NCBI RefSeq assembly: GCF_003050835.1
Contig: NZ_QAOJ01000002.1
Span: 186,001 to 250,000 of the forward strand
Origin: Pseudomonas sp. GV071
GTDB lineage: Bacteria > Pseudomonadota > Gammaproteobacteria > Pseudomonadales > Pseudomonadaceae
Length of the DNA stretch: 64,000 nt
Direction: 5' to 3'
In this document: positions 50,777 to 61,216 of the stretch, piece after piece
Numbering within the stretch: position 1 is the first letter of the stretch
Layout of the letters: each line of letters opens with the position of its first letter
Notes under the pieces: generated by a model
What the model was told of the DNA's origin: nothing
The model's input: only the letters and a program-made list of their open reading frames with translations
The model's database searches: none
Program-made: the position numbers and the translations under genes

Positions 50777-51314
50777 CGTCATACCCTTCGGCCAAGTGCT
50801 GGTCCTTCAACCGCACATAATTCGCCGCGCTGTAGGTAAAAAACGCCCGCTCCTTTTCGGTCAGCGGGCGTATCTGTTTGGCCGGGCTGCCGACATACAG
50901 AAAGCCGCTCTCCAGCACCCGCCCTGGCGGCACCAGGCTGCCGGCGCCGAGAATCACCTCGTCCTCGATCACCGCGCCATCCATTACCGTCGAACCCATG
51001 CCGATCAGAATGCGGTTACCTACGGTGCAGCCGTGCAGCATCACTTTGTGGCCGATGGTCACGTCGTCGCCAATCAGCAGCGGGAAACCATCGGGGTTGA
51101 ACGGCCCGGCGTGGGTGATGTGCAACACGCTGGCGTCCTGCACGCTGGTACGCGCACCAATACGGATGCGGTGCATATCGCCGCGAATCACCGTCAACGG
51201 CCAGACCGAGCTGTCATCGCCCAGTACCACGTCGCCAATCACCACCGCCGATGCATCGACGAAAACCTTTTCGCCGAGCTGGGGTGTGGTGCCTTGGTAA
51301 GTTCGAATTGCCAC
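50772..51314 (-). CDS. Gamma-carbonic anhydrase-like hexapeptide protein
   Basis: The 180-residue protein is a left-handed beta-helix trimer type, with hexapeptide repeats through the middle (for example GDDVTIGHKVMLHGC, IGMGSTVMDGAVIEDEVILG). The zinc-ligand histidines are present in VLHITH and IGHKVMLH. Such YrdA/PaaY-type proteins may or may not be active carbonic anhydrases. The TAG stop lies inside an inverted-repeat element at the gene's 3' end. The first codons follow an AAGAGGTTTCTATC leader on the minus strand. Confidence 0.9.
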   Translation of the reverse strand: MAIRTYQGTTPQLGEKVFVDASAVVIGDVVLGDDSSVWPLTVIRGDMHRIRIGARTSVQDASVLHITHAGPFNPDGFPLLIGDDVTIGHKVMLHGCTVGNRILIGMGSTVMDGAVIEDEVILGAGSLVPPGRVLESGFLYVGSPAKQIRPLTEKERAFFTYSAANYVRLKDQHLAEGYDA

Positions 51315-51429
51315 GATAGAAACCTCTTAAGCTGCGTCCGGCCTTGATTGTAATTAAGATGGCGCCATATTCGCTGGAGCGCATCCAATTAGCTTCGGTG
51401 CAAATTTCACAGCCAGACAGGTGACCGTC

Positions 51430-53478
51430 GTGAGCGAGAACAACCCTCTACTGCAAGCCTTCGACCTCCCGCCCTACTCCGCCATCCGCCCAGAGCACGT
51501 CGAGCCTGCCGTCGACACCCTGCTGCGTGAAGGCCGCGAAGCCTTGGCCAAGCTGCTGGCCGAACAACCGCAAACCCCGACCTGGGACGGTCTGGTGCTC
51601 GCGCTGGACGAGCAAGGCGAGCGCCTGAGCCGTGCCTGGAGCCCGGTCAGCCACCTGAACGCGGTGTGCAACAACGCCGAGCTGCGCCAGGCCTACGAGG
51701 CCTGCCTGCCGAAGCTGTCGGAATACTGGACCGAACTCGGCCAGAACCGCGCCCTGTTCCAGGCCTATGAAGCCCTGGCCAACAGCCCGGCCGCTGCCAA
51801 TTTCGATGTAGCGCAAAGCACCATTCTGCAAAACGCCCTGCGCGATTTCCGCCTCTCCGGTATCGACCTGCCGGCCGCCGAGCAACAGCGCTACGGCGCC
51901 ATCCAGATGAAACTTTCGGAGCTCGGCAGCCGCTTCTCCAACCAACTGCTCGATGCCACACAGGCCTGGACCAAACACATCCTCGACGAAGATGCCCTGG
52001 ATGGCCTGCCGGATTCGGCCAAGGCGCAGATGGCGCAAGCAGCCCAGGCCAAAGAGCTGGACGGCTGGCTGATCAGCCTGGAATTCCCCAGCTACTACGC
52101 GGTGATGACCTACGCCAACGACCGTGCCCTGCGTGAAGAGCTGTACGCCGCTTACTGCACCCGCGCCTCCGACCAGGGCCCGAATGCCGGCAAGAACGAC
52201 AACGGCCCGGTAATGGCCGAGATCCTCGACCTGCGTCAGGAGCTTGCTCAACTCTTGGGTTTCGCCAACTACTCGGAGCTCAGCCTGGCGACCAAAATGG
52301 CCGAGAACAACGACCAGGTGCTGAGTTTCCTGCGCGACCTGGCGCAGCGCAGCAAGCCGTTTGCCGAACAGGACCTCAGCGAGTTGCGCGGCTACGCCAA
52401 CGAACACGGCTGCACCGATCTGCAAAGCTGGGACGTGGGCTACTACAGCGAAAAACTGCGTGAGCGGCGCTACAGCATTTCCCAGGAAATCCTGCGTGCC
52501 TACTTCCCCATCGACAAAGTACTGAGCGGCCTGTTCGCCATCGTGCAGAAGCTCTACGGCATCGAAATCGCCGAACTGAAAGGCTTCGACACCTGGCACC
52601 CGGATGTCCGCCTGTTCGAAATCAAGGAAAACGGCCAGCATGTCGGCCGCTTCTTCTTCGATCTCTATGCCCGCGCCAACAAACGCGGCGGTGCCTGGAT
52701 GGACGGCGCGCGCGACAAACGCCGCACCGCCGCTGGCAGCGTGGTCAGCCCGGTGGCCAATCTGGTGTGCAACTTCACCCCGGCAGTCGGCGACCAGCCG
52801 GCGCTGCTGACCCACGATGAAGTCACCACCCTGTTCCACGAATTCGGCCACGGCCTGCACCACCTGCTGACCCGCGTCGAACACGCCGGTGCCTCAGGCA
52901 TCAATGGTGTGGCTTGGGATGCGGTGGAGCTGCCGAGCCAGTTTATGGAGAACTGGTGCTGGGAGCCTGAAGGCCTGGCGCTGATTTCCGGTCACTACAA
53001 AACCGGCGAAGCCCTGCCGCAGGACCTGCTGGAAAAGATGCTCGCGGCGAAAAACTTCCAGTCCGGCCTGATGATGGCGCGGCAGGTGGAGTTCTCCCTG
53101 TTCGACTTCGAACTGCACGCCACCCATGGCGACGGTCGTTCGGTGCTGGACGTGCTGGAAGGCATCCGCAGCGAGGTTTCGGTAATGCGTCCACCGGCCT
53201 ATAACCGCTTCCCCAATAGCTTTGCGCACATTTTCGCCGGCGGTTACGCAGCGGGTTACTACAGCTACAAGTGGGCTGAGGTGCTGTCGGCCGATGCCTT
53301 CTCCAAATTCGAGGAAGACGGCGTGCTCAACGAGCAAACCGGCCGTGCATTCCGCGAGGCGATTCTCGCCCGTGGTGGCTCGCAAGCGCCGATGGTGCTG
53401 TTCGTCGACTTCCGCGGCCGCGAGCCGAGCATCGACGCCCTGCTGCGGCACCTCGGTCTGAGCGCGGAGGCAGCGTAA
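51430..53478 (+). CDS. prlC: Oligopeptidase A (M3 zinc peptidase)
   Basis: PrlC degrades short peptides, including cleaved signal peptides, in the cytoplasm. The 682-residue protein has the zinc motif HEFGHGLHH (about residue 470) and a downstream ExxD-type Glu, and starts MSENNPLLQAFDLPP. GTG at 51430 is preferred over GTG at 51421 because the purine-rich AGGTGA lies seven bases before it and the protein then begins like its relatives. It overlaps yheV by one base. Confidence 0.95.
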   Translation: MSENNPLLQAFDLPPYSAIRPEHVEPAVDTLLREGREALAKLLAEQPQTPTWDGLVLALDEQGERLSRAWSPVSHLNAVCNNAELRQAYEACLPKLSEYWTELGQNRALFQAYEALANSPAAANFDVAQSTILQNALRDFRLSGIDLPAAEQQRYGAIQMKLSELGSRFSNQLLDATQAWTKHILDEDALDGLPDSAKAQMAQAAQAKELDGWLISLEFPSYYAVMTYANDRALREELYAAYCTRASDQGPNAGKNDNGPVMAEILDLRQELAQLLGFANYSELSLATKMAENNDQVLSFLRDLAQRSKPFAEQDLSELRGYANEHGCTDLQSWDVGYYSEKLRERRYSISQEILRAYFPIDKVLSGLFAIVQKLYGIEIAELKGFDTWHPDVRLFEIKENGQHVGRFFFDLYARANKRGGAWMDGARDKRRTAAGSVVSPVANLVCNFTPAVGDQPALLTHDEVTTLFHEFGHGLHHLLTRVEHAGASGINGVAWDAVELPSQFMENWCWEPEGLALISGHYKTGEALPQDLLEKMLAAKNFQSGLMMARQVEFSLFDFELHATHGDGRSVLDVLEGIRSEVSVMRPPAYNRFPNSFAHIFAGGYAAGYYSYKWAEVLSADAFSKFEEDGVLNEQTGRAFREAILARGGSQAPMVLFVDFRGREPSIDALLRHLGLSAEAA

Positions 53479-53744
53479 TGGCGATCGGCAAAAAACGCTT
53501 TATCGCCGGCGCCGTGTGCCCGGCGTGCAGCGAAAGCGACAAGATCCAGATGTGGGACGTCGACGGCACTCCGAACCGCGAATGCGTGGCCTGCGGCTAC
53601 GCTGATACCTTGAACGAGCAGGGTCAGTCGGTTCCCAGGGAGTTGGGCACGCGGGTCAACAAGATCGCGGTGAAACAGGCTGACCCCAAGGTGCAGGGCG
53701 TGCAGTTTTTCCCGAACCCGAAGCTGAAAAAACCCACCGAGTAA
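53478..53744 (+). CDS. yheV: YheV family zinc-ribbon protein
   Basis: This 88-residue protein has a four-cysteine zinc ribbon, C14/C17 (CPAC) and C36/C39 (CVAC), as in the YheV family. Its start overlaps the prlC stop (TAATG) so it should be translated with prlC. No function is assigned. The C-terminal half is Lys/Pro-rich. Confidence 0.9.
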   Translation: MAIGKKRFIAGAVCPACSESDKIQMWDVDGTPNRECVACGYADTLNEQGQSVPRELGTRVNKIAVKQADPKVQGVQFFPNPKLKKPTE

Positions 53745-53759
53745 TTGCGGAGCACCGTT

Positions 53760-54530
53760 ATGTGGCACGTGGTGTGTGGCGACAACGCCGCCGAAGGCGT
53801 GACCCGCGTGGTCGGCGAGGAGCTGTCGCTGCAGGTGCTGCGCGACGACCTCGCCGTCGGCCCGCTGGCGGATGTCGACCAGCCACCCTGCGGTCAGCGA
53901 GTAGCCTTTTGGCAGGCAACGTGGCCGGCGTCGGTGCAACCGGCTCCGGACTTTGCTGCAGGGCTCAGTGATGACGTGTCATGGCTGGCCAGCCTGGCGA
54001 CCCATAGCGAACCCGTGACCCTCTGGCACGGCGACAGTGCCTCTGAGCAACTCATGCTGTGCCGCGTTGCCGCCGCCGTGCAACACAGCCACCTGCCGTT
54101 TTTCGAAGTGCCCTGCGGCACAGGCGACAGCCGCGTGGCCTGGCGTCGGGCGGTGGCCATGCATGCGCCGGATGAACTGCTGAACCTGTACGAACCCAAA
54201 CTGGTTAGCCCGGCGCGGCGTCAGCACCTGGCGGCGCAGTGGAAGCAGGCCGTGAGTGACAACGCGCTGGTGCGGCGTTGGTTCAATGGCAGTTTCCACG
54301 GCGAAGATTACCGCGCCATCGACCATGCACTGCTGACTGCCTGCAGCGCCCAGTGGCAACCGCTGGCGCGGCCAATGGCCGAAGTGATGGGGCATAGCGA
54401 CGGGTTCTTTGCCAGCGACTTCTTTCTGTTCTGGCGGGCAAGAGAGTTGGCCAAGACGGGGCGGTTGGAGCTTTCCGATGATGCCGAGGCTTACCCGTAT
54501 ACCGAGCTGAGCGTTCGCAACCCCTCCTAA
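53760..54530 (+). CDS. DUF1835 domain protein
   Basis: The 256-residue protein begins MWHVVCGDNAAEGVTRVV, the DUF1835 start; ATG 53760 follows GCGGAGCACCGTT. It lacks a signal peptide and membrane segment, so it is cytoplasmic. The N-terminal half resembles the DUF1835 domain (FWQATW, DVSWLASLATHSEPVTLWHGD), while the rest is unassigned. It sits 15 bases past yheV and probably belongs to the same transcript. Confidence 0.82.
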   Translation: MWHVVCGDNAAEGVTRVVGEELSLQVLRDDLAVGPLADVDQPPCGQRVAFWQATWPASVQPAPDFAAGLSDDVSWLASLATHSEPVTLWHGDSASEQLMLCRVAAAVQHSHLPFFEVPCGTGDSRVAWRRAVAMHAPDELLNLYEPKLVSPARRQHLAAQWKQAVSDNALVRRWFNGSFHGEDYRAIDHALLTACSAQWQPLARPMAEVMGHSDGFFASDFFLFWRARELAKTGRLELSDDAEAYPYTELSVRNPS

Positions 54531-54537
54531 ACCCACC

Positions 54538-54631
54538 GTCGTCCCAGCGCAGGCTGGGACCCAGAATTCCGGATGGCACACGCCTTTGCCCAAGACGCAA
54601 TAGCCTGGATCCCAGCCTGCGCTGGGATGAC
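54538..54631. repeat. 94-base inverted-repeat element of a second family
   Basis: The left arm GTCGTCCCAGCGCAGGCTGG (54538-) and the right arm CTGGATCCCAGCCTGCGCTG (54605-) are inverted copies, and each arm holds its own small hairpin (TCCCAGC-GCA-GGCTGGGA). A 40-base spacer separates them. It lies after the DUF1835 gene and 11 bases before the AraC stop. Confidence 0.85.
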
Positions 54632-54641
54632 AGTGCCTGAT

Positions 54642-55445
54642 CTAACCCCGCCGAAAAAACTCCCCCGGCGTGCACTCGAACTGCTGCCGAAACGCGGCAA
54701 TAAACGCCGACGTCGAGTCATACCCACAGGCCAACGCCACGTCCGTTACCCGCACCCCCTGCTCCAGCGGCGACAACGCGCCCAGCAGCCGCAAGCGCTG
54801 GCGCCAGGCACGAAAAGTCAGCCCGGTATCGCGTAGAAACAGGCGACTGAGGGTCTTTTCCGAAGCGCCCAATTGCCCACTCCAATCGGCCAGGCTACGG
54901 CCATCGTCGGGGTGCGCCTGCAACTGCCGGCACAACTGCTGCAAACGCGGGTCGGTGGGCAATGGCAGTGACAGCCGCACTTCCTCGGCACTGCGCAGTT
55001 GGTCCAGCAGCACCTGCACCAGCCGGCCATCGGCACCGTCTTCCTGGTACTCCACCGGCAAGGCGGAAAAACGGCTGATCAACTCTCGGGTCAGCGGGCT
55101 GACACTGAGCACCCGACAATGGCCGGGCGCCCAACCGGTGACTGCGCAATCGAGGTACAAGCCGCGCAATTCGGTGTGTGGAGAGCTGATCACCTCATGT
55201 TCCAAGCCAGCAGGAATCCAGATCGCCCGCTGCGGCGGGGCGACAAAGCTCCCGGCGTCGGTGTGCACATGCAGCACGCCCTGAATGGCGTACGACAGCT
55301 GCACCCAGGGGTGACTATGGCGCGGCGTGCCGACCTGCAACGGCAGCGATTCGGCGCGGGCAAACACCGGACGCGGCAGGTTGACCATGTCGGGAACACG
55401 GCGTTGACCAAGGGGCTGGGGCGGAATCTGTCCGTTAGGCGGCAT
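54642..55445 (-). CDS. AraC family transcriptional regulator
   Basis: The 267-residue protein has a cupin-like N-terminal domain (PRHSHPWVQLSYAIQGVLHV, WIPAGLEHEV) and a C-terminal AraC DNA-binding domain with helix-turn-helix SLADWSGQLGASEKTLSRLF and DVALACGYDSTSAFIAAFRQ. ATG 55445 is divergent from the SBF-type transporter with 88 bases between the starts. Control of that transporter is inferred from position. Confidence 0.88.
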   Translation of the reverse strand: MPPNGQIPPQPLGQRRVPDMVNLPRPVFARAESLPLQVGTPRHSHPWVQLSYAIQGVLHVHTDAGSFVAPPQRAIWIPAGLEHEVISSPHTELRGLYLDCAVTGWAPGHCRVLSVSPLTRELISRFSALPVEYQEDGADGRLVQVLLDQLRSAEEVRLSLPLPTDPRLQQLCRQLQAHPDDGRSLADWSGQLGASEKTLSRLFLRDTGLTFRAWRQRLRLLGALSPLEQGVRVTDVALACGYDSTSAFIAAFRQQFECTPGEFFRRG

Positions 55446-55533
55446 ATTCTGGCTTTCTGGCGTTAGTCGGCAATAGTTTGCCACGGTAAAGTCCCGGCCT
55501 ACCCTTTGGCAACCCGTCCCCGGTACCACGCCC

Positions 55534-56529
55534 ATGGCCCGCTCCAAGCTGCTCCCCGACAACTTCACCCTCACCCTGATCGCCGTCGTCGCCACCGCCA
55601 GCCTGCTGCCCTGCAGCGGCAGCACCGCCGTGGCCTTTGGCTGGATCACCAACATCGCCATCGCCCTGCTGTTTTTCCTCCACGGCGCCAAGCTCTCGCG
55701 TGAAGCGATCATCGCCGGCGCCGGCCATTGGCGCCTGCACCTGCTGGTGTTCAGTTGCACCTTTATTCTTTTCCCGTTGCTCGGCCTGGCGCTGAAACCG
55801 GTGCTGTCGCCGGTGGTGGGCAACGAGCTGTATATGGGCATCCTCTACCTCTGCGCGCTGCCGGCCACCGTGCAGTCGGCGATTGCCTTCACCTCCCTGG
55901 CGCGCGGCAATATTCCGGCCGCCATCTGCAGTGCGGCGGCTTCCAGCCTGTTCGGGATCTTTCTCACGCCGCTGCTGGTCACCCTGCTGCTCAACGTGCA
56001 CGGCGAAGGTGGCTCGACCCTCGATGCGATCCTGAAGATCAGCGTGCAACTGCTGCTGCCGTTTATTGCCGGGCAGATCGCCCGTCGCTGGATCGGCACC
56101 TGGGTGGCGGCCAATAAGAACTGGCTGCGCTTTGTCGACCAAGGCTCGATTCTGCTGGTGGTCTACACCGCCTTCAGCGAAGCGGTGATCGAAGGCCTAT
56201 GGCATCAGGTGCCGCTGCCGAAACTGCTGGGCCTGGTGCTGGCCTGCTGCGTGTTGCTGGCACTGGCGTTGACCATCGTCCACCTGCTGGGCAAGTGGCT
56301 CGGTTTCAATATGGAAGACCGCATTACCATTCTGTTCTGCGGCTCGAAAAAGAGCCTGGCCACCGGTGTGCCGATGGCCCAGGTGCTGTTTGCCGGCGGC
56401 TCCATCGGCCTGCTGATTCTTCCGCTGATGCTGTTCCACCAGATTCAGCTGATGGTCTGCGCGGTGCTGGCTCAGCGTTTTTCCGAGCGCAGCGAAGGCG
56501 AAGACACAGCGGCTGCCGAAAGCCGCTGA
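55534..56529 (+). CDS. SBF-like (bile acid:sodium symporter-type) transporter
   Basis: The 331-residue protein has nine or ten membrane segments and the SBF-like features CALPATVQSAIAFTSLARGN and KSLATGVPMAQVLF of the YfeH group (PF13593). Substrate is unknown. It is divergent from the AraC regulator. The C-terminal tail is short and acidic (SERSEGEDTAAAE). Confidence 0.9.
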   Translation: MARSKLLPDNFTLTLIAVVATASLLPCSGSTAVAFGWITNIAIALLFFLHGAKLSREAIIAGAGHWRLHLLVFSCTFILFPLLGLALKPVLSPVVGNELYMGILYLCALPATVQSAIAFTSLARGNIPAAICSAAASSLFGIFLTPLLVTLLLNVHGEGGSTLDAILKISVQLLLPFIAGQIARRWIGTWVAANKNWLRFVDQGSILLVVYTAFSEAVIEGLWHQVPLPKLLGLVLACCVLLALALTIVHLLGKWLGFNMEDRITILFCGSKKSLATGVPMAQVLFAGGSIGLLILPLMLFHQIQLMVCAVLAQRFSERSEGEDTAAAESR

Positions 56530-56574
56530 GCGGAAATTTCCTAAGTACGGCTGGCGCGTATCTGTCGAATAAAT

Positions 56575-56594
56575 TACTGTTTATGCATACAGTA
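56575..56594. promoter_or_regulatory. LexA (SOS) box upstream of the radical SAM gene
   Basis: TACTGTTTATGCATACAGTA keeps the CTG-N10-CAG core (CTG 56577-56579, CAG 56590-56592) and matches the extended TACTGT/ACAGTA consensus at both ends. The 5' end of the gene is only 21 bases away, so LexA would block its promoter. The tract is AT-rich relative to its surroundings. Confidence 0.85.
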
Positions 56595-56614
56595 TTGTAT
56601 TCACGGATACGCCC

Positions 56615-57676
56615 ATGTCGCAGTTTCTCCCGCCCCGCGGCCGTGGCACGGCCAGCAACCCGCATAATCGCTTCGCCGCCACCCGCTCGGTGCGCGAAGA
56701 CGATGGCTGGTACCAGGAAGAAACCCCGCTGACCTTCACTACTGAAGTCCGCGAGGAATTCGCCAAGAGCGTAATCACCCGCAACAACTCCCCGGATGTC
56801 GGCTTCGACCGCTCGGTAAACCCCTACCGCGGTTGCGAGCATGGCTGCAGCTACTGCTTCGCCCGCCCCAGCCACGCCTACTGGGACCTGTCGCCCGGCA
56901 TCGATTTCGAAACCAAGCTGATCGCCAAGACCAACCTCGCCAACCGCCTCGAAGAGCAACTGCAAAAGCCCGGTTATGTGCCGGCCCCCATCGCCCTGGG
57001 CATCAACACCGACGCCTACCAACCGATCGAACGCGAACAGCAACTCACCCGCCGCAGCCTGGAAATTCTGCTGCGCTACCGCCACCCCGTGCACATCATC
57101 ACCAAGAGCTCGCTGATCCTGCGCGACCTCGACCTGCTCAGCGAACTGGCCAGTCGCAACCTGGTCAGCGTGGCCTTCAGCATGACCACCCTGGACGACG
57201 AACTGAAACGCATCATGGAGCCACGCGCCGCCTCACCCAAGGCACGCCTGCGGGCGATGAAAGAGCTGCATGAAGCCGGCGTGCCGGTCAGCGCCCTGGT
57301 GGCGCCGGTGATTCCGATGATCAATGACATGGAGCTCGAACAGATTCTCGCCGCCGCCAAAGACGCCGGTGCGCGCTCGGTCGGCTATATCCTGCTGCGC
57401 CTGCCACTGGAAATTGCCGAGTTGTTCGAGGAGTGGCTGAACAGCCATTTCCCCGACCGCGCGGCGCACGTGATGAGCCTGATTCGCCAGTCCCGCGGCG
57501 GCAAAAACTACGACAGCCGCTTTGGCGTGCGGATGAAAGGCGAAGGCATCTTTGCCGAACTGCTGAACCAGCGCTTCAAGCTGGCAATCAAGCGCCTGGA
57601 CCTGAACCGGCGCGGCGATTTCGACCTGGATTGCAGCCAGTTCTGCCCGCCGGGGGCGCAGATGAATCTGTTGTAG
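56615..57676 (+). CDS. PA0069-family radical SAM protein, SplB-like
   Basis: The 353-residue protein has the radical SAM [4Fe-4S] motif CxxxCxxC as C74-C78-C81 (GCEHGCSYCF). It belongs to the family named after P. aeruginosa PA0069 and the COG1533 (SplB, spore photoproduct lyase-like) group, for which DNA-repair roles have been proposed but no activity is established here. Other landmarks are NTDAYQPIE, TKSSLILRDLDLL and the C-terminal CSQFCPPGAQMNLL with two more cysteines that may hold an accessory cluster. A LexA box precedes it, and I recall PA0069 being listed in the P. aeruginosa LexA regulon. Confidence 0.9.
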   Translation: MSQFLPPRGRGTASNPHNRFAATRSVREDDGWYQEETPLTFTTEVREEFAKSVITRNNSPDVGFDRSVNPYRGCEHGCSYCFARPSHAYWDLSPGIDFETKLIAKTNLANRLEEQLQKPGYVPAPIALGINTDAYQPIEREQQLTRRSLEILLRYRHPVHIITKSSLILRDLDLLSELASRNLVSVAFSMTTLDDELKRIMEPRAASPKARLRAMKELHEAGVPVSALVAPVIPMINDMELEQILAAAKDAGARSVGYILLRLPLEIAELFEEWLNSHFPDRAAHVMSLIRQSRGGKNYDSRFGVRMKGEGIFAELLNQRFKLAIKRLDLNRRGDFDLDCSQFCPPGAQMNLL

Positions 57677-57735
57677 GCACTCTGCTCCGCGCGTTATGGT
57701 TCATCGCTCCAGCCCCCCGTTACTGGTAGCGCAGC

Positions 57736-58641
57736 ATGGCCCGCACGTCGCGAATTACCGACCCGTCCTACGAGTTGATGGATGACCACGAAGGCCATTC
57801 GCTGATCTATCGCCAGCATGGTTTTCCCAGTCCGTTGGTGCGCTGGCACTTCCATAAGGAATACGAGCTGCACCTGATCGTGGCCAGTTCGGGCAAGGTG
57901 TTTATCGGTGATTACATCGGCAACTTTGCCCCGGACACGCTGTTCCTTACCGGCCCAAATCTGCCGCACAACTGGATCAGTCAGGTGGCCGCCGATGAGG
58001 TGTATCCGCAGCGCGACATGCTGGTGAATTTCACTGATGAAGTGCTCGACAGCGGCAGCGCGGTGTTCTCTGAATTGCAAGGTCTGGCGCCGCTGCTGGG
58101 GCGTGCGCAATACGGCATCGAGTTTCGTTGCCCGCGGTTGATTGCCGAGGTGCGTGGGCTGATGCAGCGGATTGCCGACTCCAGCGGCATGACCCGCCTC
58201 GGGCATTTTCTGATTCTGATGGAACTGCTGGCCGCCACGGAGGATTACCAGCTGCTCTCGGCCGTGCGCGCCGCCGAGCTGGCCGATGAGAGCAACGTGG
58301 AGCGCATCAACCGGGCGGTGGATTACATCTTTCAGCACTATGTGCAGGACCTGTCGCAGGAACAGGTGGCAGAACAACTGGGCATGACCCCCACCTACTT
58401 TTCCCGGTTTTTCAAACAGGCCACCGGCCGGGGGTTTGTCGAGTTCGTTAATCGCCTGCGGGTAAGCAAGTCTTGCGAGTTGTTGAGCACCAGCGACAAG
58501 CCGGTCACTGATGTCTGTTTCGAGTCGGGCTTCAGCAATGTGTCGAACTTCAATCGCCGCTTCCAGCAGCTCAAGGGCATGACCCCGTCCGGTTACCGTC
58601 GCCTGGTAACGCAACGGATGACCGAGCAAAACCTGTACTGA
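57736..58641 (+). CDS. mtlR: MtlR, AraC-type activator of the mannitol operon
   Basis: MtlR is the AraC/XylS-type activator of mtlEFGKDYZ in P. fluorescens. The 301-residue protein has an N-terminal cupin-like domain (FHKEYELHLIVASSGKVF, TGPNLPHNW) and a C-terminal double helix-turn-helix (LSQEQVAEQLGMTPTYFSRF, VTDVCFESGFSNVSNFNRRF). Location directly before mtlE supports the name. It has its own gap of 59 bases after the radical SAM gene. Confidence 0.9.
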   Translation: MARTSRITDPSYELMDDHEGHSLIYRQHGFPSPLVRWHFHKEYELHLIVASSGKVFIGDYIGNFAPDTLFLTGPNLPHNWISQVAADEVYPQRDMLVNFTDEVLDSGSAVFSELQGLAPLLGRAQYGIEFRCPRLIAEVRGLMQRIADSSGMTRLGHFLILMELLAATEDYQLLSAVRAAELADESNVERINRAVDYIFQHYVQDLSQEQVAEQLGMTPTYFSRFFKQATGRGFVEFVNRLRVSKSCELLSTSDKPVTDVCFESGFSNVSNFNRRFQQLKGMTPSGYRRLVTQRMTEQNLY

Positions 58642-58730
58642 TTCACACCCTGCGCAACTGCTTATCCGCCTCTGATTACCGTGCTAAAGCGCCTGCGCGC
58701 GCTTTCCAGGCAGAATTCGCTCATCTCAAC

Positions 58731-58822
58731 AGTGCAAAAAAGTATCGGTAAAGGTGCAGGCGCGGCGTTGTTCGCCCCGGCCAGCAGGCGTGTAATCGAC
58801 CCCGGTCAAACAAAAACAATAA
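58731..58822 (+). promoter_or_regulatory. Mannitol operon promoter region with candidate MtlR site and Crc/Hfq motif
   Basis: TTGTTC (58768-58773) and TGTAAT (58791-58796) are 17 bases apart and form a candidate sigma70 promoter. Just upstream, at 58731-58759, the A-rich stretch CAGTGCAAAAAAGTATCGGT is followed by AAAGGTGCAG and is the likely MtlR site. Downstream, AACAATAA (58815-58822) matches the AANAANAA Crc/Hfq motif and lies about 44 bases before the mtlE ATG, in the predicted leader. Confidence 0.55.
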
Positions 58823-58865
58823 TGTCTTGCGCAGCCGACCTGGCCGCCAAGAGGAGTTCAACACC

Positions 58866-60176
<1,311 letters not shown>

Positions 60177-60270
60177 CGCGCTGCCGTCCTGAATCTACCC
60201 CCGTAGAGGCAACACCGCCGGCACGTGCTCCCCCGCCTGCCGGCGTTCTACGCCACCCCATGGAGTCGCC

Positions 60271-61203
60271 ATGAATTCCTCGGCCCTCGACACCCTCGCC
60301 GGCACATCTGCCGCCATACCCCGGGCGAAACGCCGGGCGCTGAAGCCTGGCTGGTTTCTGGTCAGCCCGTCAGTTGCCTTGCTGCTGTTATGGATGATCG
60401 TGCCGCTGGGCATGACCGTGTATTTCTCGCTGATCCGCTACAACCTGCTGTCGCCCGGTGACAACGAATTTGTCGGCCTGGAGAACTTCGAGTTCTTTGT
60501 CACCGACCCAGGCTTTATGCCCGGCGCCCTGCACACCCTGACCCTGGTGGGCAGCGTGTTGGCCATCAGCGTGATCCTCGGCGTGCTGATCAGCGCCTTG
60601 CTCGAGGCCTGCGAATTCTGGGGTCGTGGCATTGTGCGGGTGCTGCTGATCTCGCCGTTTTTCATCATGCCAACCGTCAGCGCGCTGCTGTGGAAGAACC
60701 TGATTTTCCACCCGGTGTCGGGCATTCTCGCCGCCATCTGGAAGTTCTTCGGCGCCCAGCCGGTGGACTGGCTCGCCCATCACCCGCTGCTGTCGATCAT
60801 CTTGATCGTGTCCTGGCAGTGGCTGCCGTTCGCCATCCTGATTCTGATGACCGCCATGCAGTCACTCGACCAGGACCAGAAGGAAGCCGCGCGCCTGGAC
60901 GGTGCCGGCCCCATCGCGATCTTCTGGCACCTGACCCTGCCGCACCTGGCCCGACCAATAGCCGTAGTGGTGATGATCGAGACGATTTTCCTGCTCTCGG
61001 TATTCGCCGAAATCTTCACCACCACCAGCGGTGGCCCCGGTTACGAATCGACCAACCTGGCGTACCTGATCTACAACCAGGCGCTGCTGCAGTTCGACGT
61101 CGGCATGGCCTCGGCGGGCGGCTTGATCGCCGTGCTGATCGCCAATATCGCCGCCATCATCCTGGTGCGGATGATCGGCAAAAACCTCACCGACCAACAG
61201 TGA
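60271..61203 (+). CDS. mtlF: Mannitol ABC transporter permease
   Basis: The 310-residue protein is a MalF-type permease with six membrane segments and the EAA loop DQDQKEAARLDGAGPIAIFW toward the cytoplasm. Together with MtlG it forms the channel. It starts 94 bases after mtlE and is followed by mtlG after 13 bases. Confidence 0.94.
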   Translation: MNSSALDTLAGTSAAIPRAKRRALKPGWFLVSPSVALLLLWMIVPLGMTVYFSLIRYNLLSPGDNEFVGLENFEFFVTDPGFMPGALHTLTLVGSVLAISVILGVLISALLEACEFWGRGIVRVLLISPFFIMPTVSALLWKNLIFHPVSGILAAIWKFFGAQPVDWLAHHPLLSIILIVSWQWLPFAILILMTAMQSLDQDQKEAARLDGAGPIAIFWHLTLPHLARPIAVVVMIETIFLLSVFAEIFTTTSGGPGYESTNLAYLIYNQALLQFDVGMASAGGLIAVLIANIAAIILVRMIGKNLTDQQ

Positions 61204-61216
61204 AAGGAGCCTGACG

